DNA of 64,000 bases from Opitutaceae bacterium. GTDB lineage: Bacteria > Verrucomicrobiota > Verrucomicrobiia > Opitutales > Opitutaceae. Position numbers and translations under genes: made by a program. How positions within the stretch are numbered: position 1 is the stretch's first letter; each line of letters starts with the position of its first letter. This document shows positions 47,029-57,105 of this stretch, piece after piece. Under the pieces are notes generated by a model, which was given only the letters and a program-made list of their open reading frames with translations, made no database searches and was not told the origin of the DNA. The stretch covers positions 1 through 64,000 of the forward strand of contig JAEUGY010000032.1 of assembly GCA_016794625.1 (NCBI GenBank), given 5' to 3'.

Positions 47029-48144
47029 ATGGTTCTGAAGTGTACCCTGTTCCCCTTTGGCTTGGTTCTTTTGGCGGTGTCTTTTGCCACCGGTTGCGCG
47101 AAGAAAGACGCGCCGCCCACGACCACGAGAGCAGGAGGGCGAAGCAATCAGATTCAGCCGGTCGAGGTCACCTCTGTCGTCAGGCGCGATCTCGCGGAAA
47201 CACTGACGGTGGTCGGATCCGTGGCCTCGAACGAATCGGCGGAAATGCGGGCCGAAATTTCGGGGTTGGTCCGGGGCATTTTTTTTGAGGAAGGGCAGGT
47301 CATTAAAAAAGGAGATGTGCTGGTCAAAATTGATGATGCCGAGATTCGGGCGCAGCTCGCGCAGGCCCAGGCCCGTTTTCAACTGACCCAGCTGAGTCTC
47401 GAACGGGCGGAGAATCTGAGGAAAACGCAGTCGACCACGCAGGCGGAGTATGACCGGGCCCGGACCGAGTTTGCCTCCGCGAAAGCCGATCTGGCGGTTC
47501 TCAATCTTCGATTGGAGAAGACGGAAATCAAGGCTCCCTTCGATGGCATCGTAGGCGCGCGTTCGTTGTCGCCTGGGGACTACGTGACGAGTCAGTCGGC
47601 GATTACCACCATCGATGACCTTTCGCGATTGAAGATCGAATTTCAGATGCCCGAACGCTATCTGTCCAAGGTCAAACCGGGCACCCGGATTTCGGTCGCT
47701 TCGCGGTCGATTGAAGCAGGACGGCTGGTCCAGGGAGAAGTCTACTTTGTGAGCTCGATGATCGATCGTGCCACCCGGTCCAGTGTGGTTAAAGGGCTGC
47801 TTGAGTCGCCACCCCCCAGCTTGAAGCCCGGCATGTTTGCGAACATCGAGGTGATTTTGGATGTCAGGCATCAGGTCCTTGCCGTGCCGGAAGGCGCCGT
47901 GTTGACCACCACCAATGGCACTACGTTGATTGTGGTCAAAGGAGCCGAGGGCGACAAGTCGGCAGAGTTTGTCGCCGTGCGGCTCGGTCTCCGGGCGCGA
48001 GGACTTGTGGAGGTGATTCCAATCAAGGGCACATTGAATGAAACCTCCTCGATTGTGGCTTCGGGGGTCGGCGGCTTGATCCTCTTTCCCGGAGCTAAAC
48101 TCGACCCCCGACCTCTCAAAGAGGAGTTTCGGCTGTCTGAGTAG
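47029..48144 (+). CDS. RND efflux periplasmic adaptor lipoprotein
   Basis: Membrane-fusion protein that links the RND pump to an outer-membrane channel. The 371-residue protein has a lipoprotein signal with C23 in the lipobox (FATGC), a barrel-sandwich hybrid with the lipoyl-like halves (SGLVRGIFFEEGQVIKKGDVLVKIDD and KTEIKAPFDGIVGARSLSPGD), a coiled-coil hairpin (EYDRARTEFASAKADL) and a beta-barrel (MPERYLSKVKPGTRI). It is followed by the pump gene after 56 bases. No TolC-like gene follows, so the channel is shared or encoded elsewhere. Confidence 0.94.
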   Translation: MVLKCTLFPFGLVLLAVSFATGCAKKDAPPTTTRAGGRSNQIQPVEVTSVVRRDLAETLTVVGSVASNESAEMRAEISGLVRGIFFEEGQVIKKGDVLVKIDDAEIRAQLAQAQARFQLTQLSLERAENLRKTQSTTQAEYDRARTEFASAKADLAVLNLRLEKTEIKAPFDGIVGARSLSPGDYVTSQSAITTIDDLSRLKIEFQMPERYLSKVKPGTRISVASRSIEAGRLVQGEVYFVSSMIDRATRSSVVKGLLESPPPSLKPGMFANIEVILDVRHQVLAVPEGAVLTTTNGTTLIVVKGAEGDKSAEFVAVRLGLRARGLVEVIPIKGTLNETSSIVASGVGGLILFPGAKLDPRPLKEEFRLSE

Positions 48145-48200
48145 CCTTTGGATCAGCGGATTCCGCGCCGTGCCGGCCCTTCCTCCCACCTGATTGTGTC

Positions 48201-51200
48201 ATGATTCTTTCCGATCTCTCCATCAAGCGGCCCGTCATCTGCCTCGTCGCATCGATCCTGATTCTGTTGGTGGGCGGTTTGGCCTTTCGCGATCTGCCCG
48301 TGCGGGAGTATCCGGTGACCGACGCTCCGGTGATCTCCGTGGAGACGTCCTACCCTGGCGCGTCAGCCGAAGTGGTGGAATCCAAGATCACGGAGCCGTT
48401 GGAGAAGGAGCTTTCGGCCATCGATGGAATCCGTCTGATGCGGTCCACCTCGGCGGAAGAGCAGTCAAGGATCAGTCTTGAGTTCAACCTCAACCGAAAT
48501 CTCGACGAGGCCGCGAATGACGTGCGTGATCGCGTGGGACGGGCGCGCAACAATCTACCGCAAGAGGCGCGTGAATCCCAGGTGTCCAAAGTCGAGGCGG
48601 ACTCCAGTCCGATTCTCTCGATGTCGTTCACCTCCGAGCGCTATTCGAGGCTTGAGCTTTACGACTTCGCGGATCGCTTTGCGGTGCAGCGGATACAAAC
48701 CGTTCCCGGCGTGGGGTCGGTCAACATCCGTGGTCCGCGCTACTCGATGCGTATGTGGGTGGATTCCGATCGCCTCGCCGCCTATGCGCTCACGGTTGCC
48801 GACATTGAGGCGGCGCTGCGACAGCAGAATGTGGAGATTCCCGGCGGCCGGATCGAATCGGTCTCGCGGGAATTCACCGTCCGCGTGCAGGGCAACATGG
48901 CCGAGGTTTCAGATTTTGAAAACTTGGTTCTGGCATCGCGGGGAGGGTACCAGATCAAGTTCACGGATATCGGGCGCGTGGAGCTGGGAGGTGGAATCAA
49001 CGACGCCCGCAGCGTCTCGTTTTTCAAAGGCACGCCTTCGGTGGGCGTCCAAGTGATCCGGCAATCGCAGGCGAACCTGCTCGATGTGGCCAATGCGATC
49101 AAGGCACTGGTTCCCTCCATTCAAAAGGAACTGCCCGAGGGCGTCGACCTCACCATCAGCTACGATACGAGCGTGTTCGTGGATCGCTCGGTCAAGGAAG
49201 TGTATCAGACCCTGATCGAGGCGACCATCCTGGTCATCCTGGTCTTGTTTGTCTTTCTGCGGGACTGGCGGGCCACCTTGATTCCGCTGCTGGCGATTCC
49301 GGTTTCGATTGTGGGTGCGTTCGCGGTGATGAGCTGGCTGGGTTTCACACTCAACGTGCTCACGTTGCTGGCTCTCGTTCTCGCGGTCGGGCTTGTCGTG
49401 GATGACGCGATCGTGATGTTGGAGAACATCTATCGACGGATCGAGGAGGGTGAACGGCCCATTCATGCAGCGGTCCACGGAGCACGGCAGGTGGCTTTCG
49501 CCGTCATCGCGACCACGCTCACGCTCGCAGCCGTGTTTGTGCCGGTGGCCTTCCAGTCAGGACAGACCGGCCGGCTGTTCTATGAGTTCGGATTCACTCT
49601 CGCGATCGCGGTGCTCGTCTCCGCCTTCGTTGCGCTGACGTTGACGCCGATGTTGTGCTCGCGACTGCTCACGGCAAAACGACGGGCCGACGGCACCTCG
49701 CAGCACCCATGGGCCTACCGGGTGACAGAACCCTTTTTTGCGGGGATGAACCGGATGTATGCCCGCCTCCTGCAGGCGTCGCTTCGTGCGAAGACGGCCG
49801 TTTTGCTGGGCGCCCTGGTGTTCTCCTGCGTGGGGCCGTGGCTTTATCTCAAGCTTCAACGGGAACTGATCCCCATCGAGGACCGTGGTATCTTCACCGC
49901 CCAGTTCATACCGCCCGTAGGATCCACTCCGCTTTACTCGGTCACGTACTCGCGGGAAATGGAACGCATGATTCTCGAAATCCCAGAGATCGACCGGACT
50001 TTTCACCGCGGGGGAGAAGGCAGGGCGTTCATCTTCGCTACGCTCAAGCCGTGGGAGGAGCGGAAGCGCAAGACGCAGGATGTCATCAATGAGATGCGGG
50101 GAAAGTTTGCCGCCAATATTACGGGTGGGCAGGCTTTTCCCGCTCCCGTGAGACCCTTGGGAAGTCGACGCGACACGGCCGGCATGCAGATGGTCTTACA
50201 AGGGGCGGACTTTCCGACCCTCCAGCGCATTGGCGCGCAGTTCCTCGAAGAAATGCGCAAGAGCGGGATTTTCCTGCAGCCGCGCCTCGATCCGCAACCG
50301 ACCAAGCCGCAGCTTTTGGTGCGGATCGACCGGGCCAAAGCCGCCGATCTGAAGGTGCCGGTGATCGACATAGCCAACACCCTGGAAACGTTGTTGGGTG
50401 GCAAACGAGTCACTCAATTCCAGCGCGGCAATCAGCAGTACGACGTACTGGTGCGGGTGGAGGATGAAAAGCGCGCCACCCCATCCGACCTGGGCAAACT
50501 GTATGTGCGTTCCCGCGACGGCCTGTTGATCCAGCTCGCCAATCTCGTTTCCTACGAGGAGAGCGTCGTGCCCGAGAGCTATCCGCACCTCAACCGCCTC
50601 CGTTCGGTCACGGTTTCGGGTCAATTGGCCACAGGCAAGGCCATGAGCGATGGCATGGCCTTCCTGGAAGCACGGGCGAAGGAGCTGCTGCCTGCCGGAT
50701 ATCGGTACACGTGGGACGGAGAGACGCGCGATTTCGTCGAGAGTGCCAGTGACACCTATATGCTGTTCGGTCTGGCGCTGGTGTTTACGTTTTTGATCCT
50801 GGCGGCGCAGTTCGAATCATGGATTCATCCGGTCACGATCTTCTCTGCGATCATTCTCGCAGTGTCGGGAGGTCTGATCGTCCTTTACTGCACGCGATTC
50901 TGGGGGCCCGCCATGACGGACAATCTCTTCGCCCGTTTCGGCGTCATCATGCTGATCGGACTTGTTTCCAAAAACGGCATCTTGATCGTGGAATTCGCGA
51001 ACGAACTTCAGCTCCACGGCAAGAGTGCGTTTGATGCCGCCTATGAGGCGGCGACGCTCCGTTTTCGGCCGATTCTCATGACGTCGATCGCCACGGTTTT
51101 GGGTGCGGTTCCGATTGCCTTTGCCACCGGAGCTGGAGCCGAGACCCGCAATCCGATGGGGTTGGTCATTGTGGGCGGACTCACCCTGGCAACCGCGATT

Positions 51201-51350
51201 TCACTCTTCGTTGTTCCGATTGTCTATATCGTGATTGATCGGCTGGTGATGAAGGTGACCGGCCACGGGAGTGCGCACGGTCTGAAAAAGGCGCAGGAGA
51301 TCGAGCGGGAGACTGCCCAGGAGCGTCTTGAGCCGAGTCTGGCCAAGTAG
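48201..51350 (+). CDS. RND multidrug/export pump, HAE1 family
   Basis: A proton-driven trimeric pump of the inner membrane that expels hydrophobic or toxic compounds. The 1049-residue protein is full length with twelve helices. The proton relay D401/D402 lies in GLVVDDAIVMLEN of helix 4 and the partner Lys in GLVSKNGILIVEFAN of helix 10. Two large periplasmic porter domains are intact. It pairs with the adaptor just before. The substrate cannot be predicted. Confidence 0.95.
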   Translation: MILSDLSIKRPVICLVASILILLVGGLAFRDLPVREYPVTDAPVISVETSYPGASAEVVESKITEPLEKELSAIDGIRLMRSTSAEEQSRISLEFNLNRNLDEAANDVRDRVGRARNNLPQEARESQVSKVEADSSPILSMSFTSERYSRLELYDFADRFAVQRIQTVPGVGSVNIRGPRYSMRMWVDSDRLAAYALTVADIEAALRQQNVEIPGGRIESVSREFTVRVQGNMAEVSDFENLVLASRGGYQIKFTDIGRVELGGGINDARSVSFFKGTPSVGVQVIRQSQANLLDVANAIKALVPSIQKELPEGVDLTISYDTSVFVDRSVKEVYQTLIEATILVILVLFVFLRDWRATLIPLLAIPVSIVGAFAVMSWLGFTLNVLTLLALVLAVGLVVDDAIVMLENIYRRIEEGERPIHAAVHGARQVAFAVIATTLTLAAVFVPVAFQSGQTGRLFYEFGFTLAIAVLVSAFVALTLTPMLCSRLLTAKRRADGTSQHPWAYRVTEPFFAGMNRMYARLLQASLRAKTAVLLGALVFSCVGPWLYLKLQRELIPIEDRGIFTAQFIPPVGSTPLYSVTYSREMERMILEIPEIDRTFHRGGEGRAFIFATLKPWEERKRKTQDVINEMRGKFAANITGGQAFPAPVRPLGSRRDTAGMQMVLQGADFPTLQRIGAQFLEEMRKSGIFLQPRLDPQPTKPQLLVRIDRAKAADLKVPVIDIANTLETLLGGKRVTQFQRGNQQYDVLVRVEDEKRATPSDLGKLYVRSRDGLLIQLANLVSYEESVVPESYPHLNRLRSVTVSGQLATGKAMSDGMAFLEARAKELLPAGYRYTWDGETRDFVESASDTYMLFGLALVFTFLILAAQFESWIHPVTIFSAIILAVSGGLIVLYCTRFWGPAMTDNLFARFGVIMLIGLVSKNGILIVEFANELQLHGKSAFDAAYEAATLRFRPILMTSIATVLGAVPIAFATGAGAETRNPMGLVIVGGLTLATAISLFVVPIVYIVIDRLVMKVTGHGSAHGLKKAQEIERETAQERLEPSLAK

Positions 51351-51448
51351 TACTCCCGCACCGTCTGATCGGCATTGAGCGGCTGGACTCGGGCAGCCCA
51401 GTCCCGCGAGCGCTGAAACCGTCTCCGCGCTCGACGGGCAACCAAGCA

Positions 51449-53266
51449 TCAGGCTTTACCCGAGCGCTCAAACTTCCGGCGTTCGGTCGAGCTGAGGATG
51501 CGCTTGCGCAGGCGCAGACTCTTCGGCGTGACTTCCACGAATTCATCCGCGGCGATGTATTCGATTGCGCGCTCCAGCGATAGTTTGGTGGGAGGAGTGA
51601 GCTGAACGCCTTTGCCTTCACCCTGGGATCGGAAGTTGGTCAGCTGCTTTGCCCGGACGGCGTTGACCTGGATGTCTTCGTTACGCGGATTTTCACCCAC
51701 GATCATGCCTTCATAGACTTCTTCACCTGGGCCGACGAAGAGCTTCCCGCGCTCCTGGACCATCTCCAGGGCGTAGGCGGTGGTCACGCCAGGGTCGGTG
51801 GCCATGATGGTTCCGGTCAAGCGCGTCAGCACCTCACCAGCATACGGAGCGTACTCCTTGAACAAATGGCTCATGACTCCGCGACCACTGGTCGCGTTGA
51901 CCACATCGATTTCCAGACCGATGAGGCCACGGGTAGTGATGGTCGCCTCGATCATGGTCGAGTGTGCCATCTTTTCCATGTTGGTGAGAAGGCCTTTGCG
52001 GTTCGCCAGATTCTGCATGATGGATCCGACGCACTCATCGGGAACCTCGATCCAAACCGTTTCGTACGGTTCCAGGCGTTGACCGTTTTCGTGGCGCTCG
52101 ATCACGGTGGGTCGCGAGACGAGCAGCTCAAATCCTTCGCGACGCATCGTTTCGACCAGCACCGCGATCTGCATCGCGCCGCGAGCCTTTACGTTGTAGA
52201 CACCCGCCTTGTCGCTGTCGTCGACATAAATGGAAACATTGGTTTTCAGCTCGCGGAAGAGCCGATCCCGGAGCTGACGGGACGTCACCAGTTTGCCTTC
52301 TTTACCGACCAACGGACCGTCGTTCACGCAGAACTGCATCTCCAGCGTGGGAGGATCGATTTGAGTGAAGGGAAGGGCATGCCCTGCTTCGTCAGCCGTG
52401 AGGGTGTCACCAATATCGACGTCTTCAAAACCCGACAGACCGACGATGTTGCCTGCAACTGCGGTGTCTGTTTCCCGGGTTCCAAGACCGGTGAATTCGA
52501 ACACCTTGCTGATCTTGGCCCGGATGCGTTTTGAATCCGAGTGACGGATGACGAAGACGTTGTCTCCAATCCGTGCGGTACCGCCCAAAATCTTTCCGAC
52601 TGCGATACGGCCGACGTAGTCGCTCCAGTCAATGTTCGAGACCAGCATGTGGAAGGGCTCGTTTGGCTTGGCGAAGGGAGGCGGTACGTGATCGAGCACC
52701 GTTTCGAACAGCGGAGTCATGTCCTTTTTCTCCTCGCCGAGGTGGTACATCATGTACCCGTCCCGACCGGAGCCGTACACGACCGGGGCGTCAAACTGCT
52801 CCTCGGTGGCGTTGAGTTCCAGGAGGAGCTCAAGGACCTTGTCATACATTTTCTTCGGGTCGGCATTCTCACGATCGATCTTGTTGATCACGATGACGAC
52901 CTTAAGACCGTGGCCCAGCGCCTTGCGCAGCACAAAGCGAGTCTGGGCTTGAGGACCATCGTAGGCATCCACCACCAAAAGCACGCCATCGACCATGCGC
53001 AGCGCGCGTTCGACTTCGCCGCCGAAGTCGGCGTGCCCTGGGGTGTCGACAATGTTGATCGTCTTGTCCCGCCAGTGCACCGAGGTGTTCTTGGCCTTGA
53101 TGGTGATGCCCTTCTCTTTCTCGAGGTCCATGGAGTCCATGGCGCGCTCCTCGATGTGCTGGTTGGCACGATAAACGCCACCTTCCTTGAGGAGCTTGTC
53201 GACGAGGGTGGTCTTCCCATGGTCGACGTGGGCAATGATGGCGATGTTACGGATGTTCTGGTTCAT
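51449..53266 (-). CDS. typA: Ribosome-associated GTPase TypA/BipA
   Basis: A translation-factor-like GTPase that helps ribosome assembly and stress growth. The 605-residue protein has the P-loop in [15 protein letters not shown], switch [13 protein letters not shown], the NKID motif (VINKIDREN) and the C-terminal TypA-specific domain. ATG 53266 is chosen because homology starts there ([14 protein letters not shown]). It is convergent with the RND operon. Upstream lies the hairpin-rich non-coding stretch with its own terminator, so transcripts from there should not run into typA. Confidence 0.96.
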   Translation of the reverse strand: MNQNIRNIAIIAHVDHGKTTLVDKLLKEGGVYRANQHIEERAMDSMDLEKEKGITIKAKNTSVHWRDKTINIVDTPGHADFGGEVERALRMVDGVLLVVDAYDGPQAQTRFVLRKALGHGLKVVIVINKIDRENADPKKMYDKVLELLLELNATEEQFDAPVVYGSGRDGYMMYHLGEEKKDMTPLFETVLDHVPPPFAKPNEPFHMLVSNIDWSDYVGRIAVGKILGGTARIGDNVFVIRHSDSKRIRAKISKVFEFTGLGTRETDTAVAGNIVGLSGFEDVDIGDTLTADEAGHALPFTQIDPPTLEMQFCVNDGPLVGKEGKLVTSRQLRDRLFRELKTNVSIYVDDSDKAGVYNVKARGAMQIAVLVETMRREGFELLVSRPTVIERHENGQRLEPYETVWIEVPDECVGSIMQNLANRKGLLTNMEKMAHSTMIEATITTRGLIGLEIDVVNATSGRGVMSHLFKEYAPYAGEVLTRLTGTIMATDPGVTTAYALEMVQERGKLFVGPGEEVYEGMIVGENPRNEDIQVNAVRAKQLTNFRSQGEGKGVQLTPPTKLSLERAIEYIAADEFVEVTPKSLRLRKRILSSTERRKFERSGKA

Positions 53267-53437
53267 GGCGCTCGGCACGTAAGTGCGTGTTGAAAAACCT
53301 TGCACCGTGCCGTCCGCGCCGGGCGATGGCAAGGACGAAGCCTGTTGCAGATGAGTCACGCGGAGAGGGGTGGCCTTCAGGGCGTTTCCCGCTTCGGGTC
53401 ATTGCTGTCGGAAGTCGATGGCATCAAGCGATCTTGG

Positions 53438-53475
53438 AAAAAAAGAAGGCCCCGGGACCTTGCGGTCCCGGGGCC
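53438..53475 (-). terminator. Strong minus-strand terminator behind a non-coding stretch
   Basis: A perfect 12-bp stem (GGCCCCGGGACC at 53448-53459, GGTCCCGGGGCC at 53464-53475, loop TTGC) is followed on the minus strand by a run of seven Ts interrupted only by a preceding TTC (53438-53447). There is no T-run on the plus side. It thus ends a transcript that comes from higher coordinates, where no protein gene is seen. Confidence 0.9.
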
Positions 53476-54120
53476 AAACTTGGGAGTGGGCGTTCGCCAC
53501 GCGCTCTTCCCCGACGCACACCTTGGGCGCTCTCGCTTTCGCGGGCGGTGTGCTTCCCGACGCCACTCCGTGCGGCAGCGCACGGCTATCGGTCTCATGG
53601 CGGGACCGTCCTGGTCCTTGCGGACTGGGATTTTCGAGTGAGGTCTCTGCGCCCGGATCGGTCGTTCCCTGCCGGGAACGGCGCGCCGAACGAGGTGCTG
53701 ACACGCCTGCAACTTACGTCGTTTCGCGTCTGCACCGTGCTCACGGGGACGGCCCCGGCTTTTGGCCGGGCGTTGGCCCCGTGCTACGGGTCTTACCTCT
53801 TAACTCTCAGGCTGCGTTCGGCTTTGCAGTTGGGTGATGCCGTTTGGCGGCGCCGCCCCAATTTTAGGAGGTTTGGCGGGCTTTGCCGGGCCCGTTCGCT
53901 CCCCGCATCTTCGTTGTCGTTGCGCGCCCTCTCCCGAAGGATCGGGCCTTTTGGCAGGTGGCCCCGCCGGACAACGTTGTTGCGTGCTGGTCTGCGCAGT
54001 AGCAGCCGTAACCCTCTGGGTAACTGCGTCGACCCACGGTTCGAAACGACCCGTGGACCTGACTCGGCTTGGACGCGGTTTCTAATTCACGCCTGGCCGC
54101 ACAGCTCCTGATTCGTGGCA
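53476..54120 (-). ncRNA. Candidate large structured non-coding RNA (unknown family)
   Basis: No frame here has protein character, yet the minus strand ends in a strong terminator and the stretch is packed with hairpins. Examples are 53516-53553 (GCACACC/GGTGTGC), 53568-53585 (CCGTGCG-GCAG-CGCACGG), 53663-53680 (CGTTCCC-TGCC-GGGAACG) and 53742-53783 (outer CACGGGG/CCCCGTG with inner CCCGGC/GCCGGG). I looked for RNase P RNA, tmRNA and signal-recognition RNA core motifs on both strands and found none that fit. The 5' end is unknown and may reach about 54300. It could be a divergent known RNA or a new one; an attenuating leader of typA is less likely because the terminator is 170 bases before typA. 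Confidence 0.5.
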
Positions 54121-54355
54121 ACTGGCACGGTCACGACACCGTCCAGAGGAGCTGGTGAAATGTGCCTCTCGCTCGCTTGCGCGGCTGGAGGGGAGGGGGG
54201 CACCAGCTGCCTCCTTCCGTTCCCCGGTCACCCGGGATTATCCCAGTCGTCCTGCGGCGGGTTTTTCATGCCGCCGTGGTTTCGACTGTTCTTTCAAGGA
54301 ACAGGGACAACCCTGATCCAAAGTGTTCAAAAAGAAAGGAAAACAACTGCACAAC
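54121..54355. other. Further hairpin-rich non-coding stretch before the DnaA-box-like cluster
   Basis: AGCTGGTG (54150-54157) pairs with CACCAGCT (54201-54208), enclosing a G/C-rich arm, and CGGCGG (54255-54260) can pair with CCGCCG (54271-54276). No protein frame is convincing. The stretch may be the 5' part of the non-coding RNA to the left or hold promoters for it and for hrpB on the other strand. From 54323 the sequence turns A-rich (TTCAAAAAGAAAGGAAAAC). Confidence 0.4.
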
Positions 54356-54417
54356 TTATTCACCATGAACACACCTGTGAATAACTGGTGAGTAATGTTG
54401 TTCACCGGTTATTCACC
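54356..54417. promoter_or_regulatory. Cluster of five DnaA-box-like 9-mers
   Basis: TTATTCACC (54356-54364, plus), TTATTCACA (54376-54384, minus, exact TTATNCACA), TTACTCACC (54387-54395, minus), TTGTTCACC (54398-54406, plus) and TTATTCACC (54409-54417, plus) lie within 62 bases at 11-20-base steps. An A-rich segment flanks them at 54323-54355. Such clusters bind DnaA at replication origins or DnaA-controlled promoters. Four of the five differ from the strict consensus by one or two bases, so another regulator recognising TTCACC is possible. The hrpB start follows 87 bases downstream. Confidence 0.5.
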
Positions 54418-54503
54418 GCGGCGTTCTTGCGCTGCGAGCGGAACGGTGCGCACAAACGCCCGCTTGCCACCGGCGCAGGCGCTCCTCTTCGTTGCCGCCG
54501 TCC

Positions 54504-57062
54504 ATGTCACCCCGCGCACTGCCCATCTATGAGCTCGAAGCCAGTCTGATCTCCTCCCTCCAGCGTCAGGGCAGGGTGATTGTGCAGGCACCCACTGGCT
54601 CGGGCAAGTCGACCCAGCTGCCACAGATGCTGCTGCGTCATGGACTGCTGGGCGACCGGGGTGAGGTGGTGGTGCTCCAGCCGCGAAGGCTGGCCACCCG
54701 CATGCTGGCTCGTCGTGTGGCCGAGGAGATGGGCGTCGGACTGGGTGATGTTGTAGGTTACCAGATACGTCTCGATTCGCGGGTCAGTGACGCCACCCGC
54801 ATTCGTTTTGTGACCGAGGGCGTTTTGCTCCGTCAGATGTCGTTCGACTCCTCCCTGCGGGGTATTTCGACCCTGGTGTTTGACGAGTTTCACGAACGTC
54901 ACCTCTACGGGGACATATCCCTGGCCCGGGCCCTGCAGATCCAGAAGACGCTTCGTCCTGATCTGAAGATCGTCGTGATGTCGGCGACGCTGGACGCCGG
55001 GATTCTGCGTGCCTACCTTGAACCCTGTGATGTACTGGTCTCTCAGGGACGCAGTTTTCCGGTGACGGTCGAGTATCTGGGCAGGTCAGTCGACTTTGAG
55101 CGCGATCCGGTCTGGGAGGTGGCGGCCGAAGAGTGTGGTCGCGCGGTGGCCCGGACGCCTGGCGATGTCCTGGTCTTCATGCCCGGATCGTATGAGATCA
55201 ACCGGACCGTACAGGCCTTGCAAGCGAGCCGCGAACTTCGCGGATGCGTGATTTTTCCCCTCCATGGTGAACTCTCCGCCGAGGCCCAGGACCGGGCGGT
55301 ATCGAGGTATGATGCGAGAAAGATCATCGTTTCGACGAATGTAGCGGAGACCTCGCTGACGATCGACGGGGTGACGGCGGTGGTCGACAGCGGACTCGCG
55401 CGCGTCGCCCGCTTCGATCCGCATCGAGGCATCAATACGCTGCTGGTGGAAAAGATTTCGATGGCAAGCGCCGACCAGCGGGCCGGACGGGCTGGCCGAA
55501 CCGCGCCCGGGTTGTGCGTTCGCCTATGGACTGAGCGCGAACACGCCCAACGCCCGGCTCAGGAACTGCCTGAGGTGCGCCGGCTGGATCTGGCCGAAGT
55601 CGTTCTGACCCTCAAAGCGAGTGGGATTGACGACATCGCCGGTTTCCCGTGGTTGGAGAAGCCTGAGCCGAAAAGCCTCGCGCGTGCGGAAACCCTGCTG
55701 GCCGATCTCGGCGCATTGCAGCGCCGTGCACCTGCGGGGCCCCTTGCCATCACCGAGACGGGCCGGACCATGCTGCGATTTCCGGTGCATCCCCGGTATG
55801 CGCGGATGTTCCTGGAAGCGGATGCGCGGGGCTGTGTTCGCGCCGTCGCATGGATGGCCGCCTTGACTCAGGGGCGGAATTTTCTGTTGCGAGGTGCGAG
55901 TCGCGAAGTGGAGGACGCGCGCGAGGACACGCTGGGGGAGGAGACGGAAAGTGACTTTTTCCTGCTGATGCGCGCGTGGCGGCAGGCGGACAGGGCCCAG
56001 TTCAGCCTAGATGCCTGCCGTCGCCTCGGCATTCACGCGCAGTCGGCCCGCCAGGTGGGGCCGCTTTTCGAGCAGTTTCTGGAGATCGCCGCCAAGGAAG
56101 GGTTGGATGTTACCGAGCGACAGATCGATGGTGTGGCTGTGCGAAAGTGCGTGCTTTCCGGGTTTTCGGATCAACTGGCAAAGCGACTGGATACCGGCAC
56201 ATTGCGCTGCGAACTCGTGCACGGCCGGCGGGGTGTTCTGGCCCGGGAAAGTGCAATGCAGCGATCACCGCTGCTGGTCGCGGCCGAAATCAGCGAGGTC
56301 GAGGGACGGGGCGGGGAGGTGAATGTGCTGCTCTCCCTCGCAACGGCGGTGGAAGAAACCTGGCTGAAGGAACTCTTTCCCGAGGACTATCGGGAGACGC
56401 GCGGCGTGGTCTACGATGAGCAGGCGAAGCGCGTGGTGTCGCGCCGGGAGCGGAGGTTCCGCGATCTGGTGCTGGACGCGCGGGTGAGTGCCGAGGAGGC
56501 CCCGCTCAACGAGGCGGCGGCATTGCTGACGGGAGAGGTGCTGTCCGGACGGCTGAAGATCGATGCTTGGGATGAGTCGGTCGAACAGTGGATCATTCGG
56601 GTCAATCGTCTCGCGGAGTGGTTTCCCGAGTTGGAGGTCAATCCCCTGACGGAGGCGGATCGTGCCACTCTGATCGAGCAGATCTGCTATGGAGAACGGG
56701 GCGCGCGATCGGTAAAAGAAAAAGAGGTCATGCCTTTCCTGCGGGATTGGTTGACGACGGAGCAGCTGGCCGTCCTCGATACCTACTTGCCGGAGCGCGT
56801 GACCATGGCCAATGGGCGACGCTCGCGGATTACCTACGCGATCGAAGGTCCACCGGTCCTCAGCGCCCGGATTCAGGAGCTTTACGGAGTCACCGGACGA
56901 TTCATGCTGGGTAATGGACGAGTCCCGGTGAAAATCGAGGTGCTCGCCCCAAACCAGCGCCCCATCCAGGTCACGGACGACTTGACGCGGTTTTGGAGCG
57001 AGATGTATCCGAAGGTCAAAGCCGAACTCTCGCGTCGCTATCCGCGTCACGAATGGCGATAG
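54504..57062 (+). CDS. hrpB: ATP-dependent helicase HrpB (DEAH family)
   Basis: A superfamily 2 helicase of the HrpA/HrpB type; its role in bacteria is poorly known and probably concerns RNA. From ATG 54504 it has 852 residues (E. coli HrpB 824). Motifs: Walker A APTGSGKST (about 29-37), DEFH box in VFDEFHERH, SATLD, and motif VI QRAGRAGR. The C-terminal HrpB domain closes with YGVTGRFMLGNGRVPVKIEV and RRYPRHEWR, like the E. coli protein. It is convergent with dnaE2. The frame opens four codons earlier at a TTG. Confidence 0.94.
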   Translation: MSPRALPIYELEASLISSLQRQGRVIVQAPTGSGKSTQLPQMLLRHGLLGDRGEVVVLQPRRLATRMLARRVAEEMGVGLGDVVGYQIRLDSRVSDATRIRFVTEGVLLRQMSFDSSLRGISTLVFDEFHERHLYGDISLARALQIQKTLRPDLKIVVMSATLDAGILRAYLEPCDVLVSQGRSFPVTVEYLGRSVDFERDPVWEVAAEECGRAVARTPGDVLVFMPGSYEINRTVQALQASRELRGCVIFPLHGELSAEAQDRAVSRYDARKIIVSTNVAETSLTIDGVTAVVDSGLARVARFDPHRGINTLLVEKISMASADQRAGRAGRTAPGLCVRLWTEREHAQRPAQELPEVRRLDLAEVVLTLKASGIDDIAGFPWLEKPEPKSLARAETLLADLGALQRRAPAGPLAITETGRTMLRFPVHPRYARMFLEADARGCVRAVAWMAALTQGRNFLLRGASREVEDAREDTLGEETESDFFLLMRAWRQADRAQFSLDACRRLGIHAQSARQVGPLFEQFLEIAAKEGLDVTERQIDGVAVRKCVLSGFSDQLAKRLDTGTLRCELVHGRRGVLARESAMQRSPLLVAAEISEVEGRGGEVNVLLSLATAVEETWLKELFPEDYRETRGVVYDEQAKRVVSRRERRFRDLVLDARVSAEEAPLNEAAALLTGEVLSGRLKIDAWDESVEQWIIRVNRLAEWFPELEVNPLTEADRATLIEQICYGERGARSVKEKEVMPFLRDWLTTEQLAVLDTYLPERVTMANGRRSRITYAIEGPPVLSARIQELYGVTGRFMLGNGRVPVKIEVLAPNQRPIQVTDDLTRFWSEMYPKVKAELSRRYPRHEWR

Positions 57063-57105
57063 GTGTCTGGTGCCTTCTTGACCAAAGGTGGAGCGGTTCC
57101 CGATT

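Noticed and set aside
53287..54111. Long plus-strand open frame of 274 codons in the non-coding stretch
   Set aside because: Composition is Arg/Pro/Ser/Leu-rich without domain character, hairpins run through it, and the strong terminator is on the other strand; open frames of this length are common in GC-rich DNA.
54206..54223. Minus-strand string GGAACGGAAGGAGGCAGC resembling the SRP RNA apical loop
   Set aside because: The bases next to the GGAA tetraloop do not pair beyond one C-G and the 5' side lacks the conserved CAGG opposite AGCAG.
54271..54300. Plus-strand GTGGTTTCGACTG resembling a tmRNA 5' end
   Set aside because: No matching 3' tRNA-like half or tag reading frame follows within tmRNA distance; the sequence continues into the DnaA-like cluster and hrpB.
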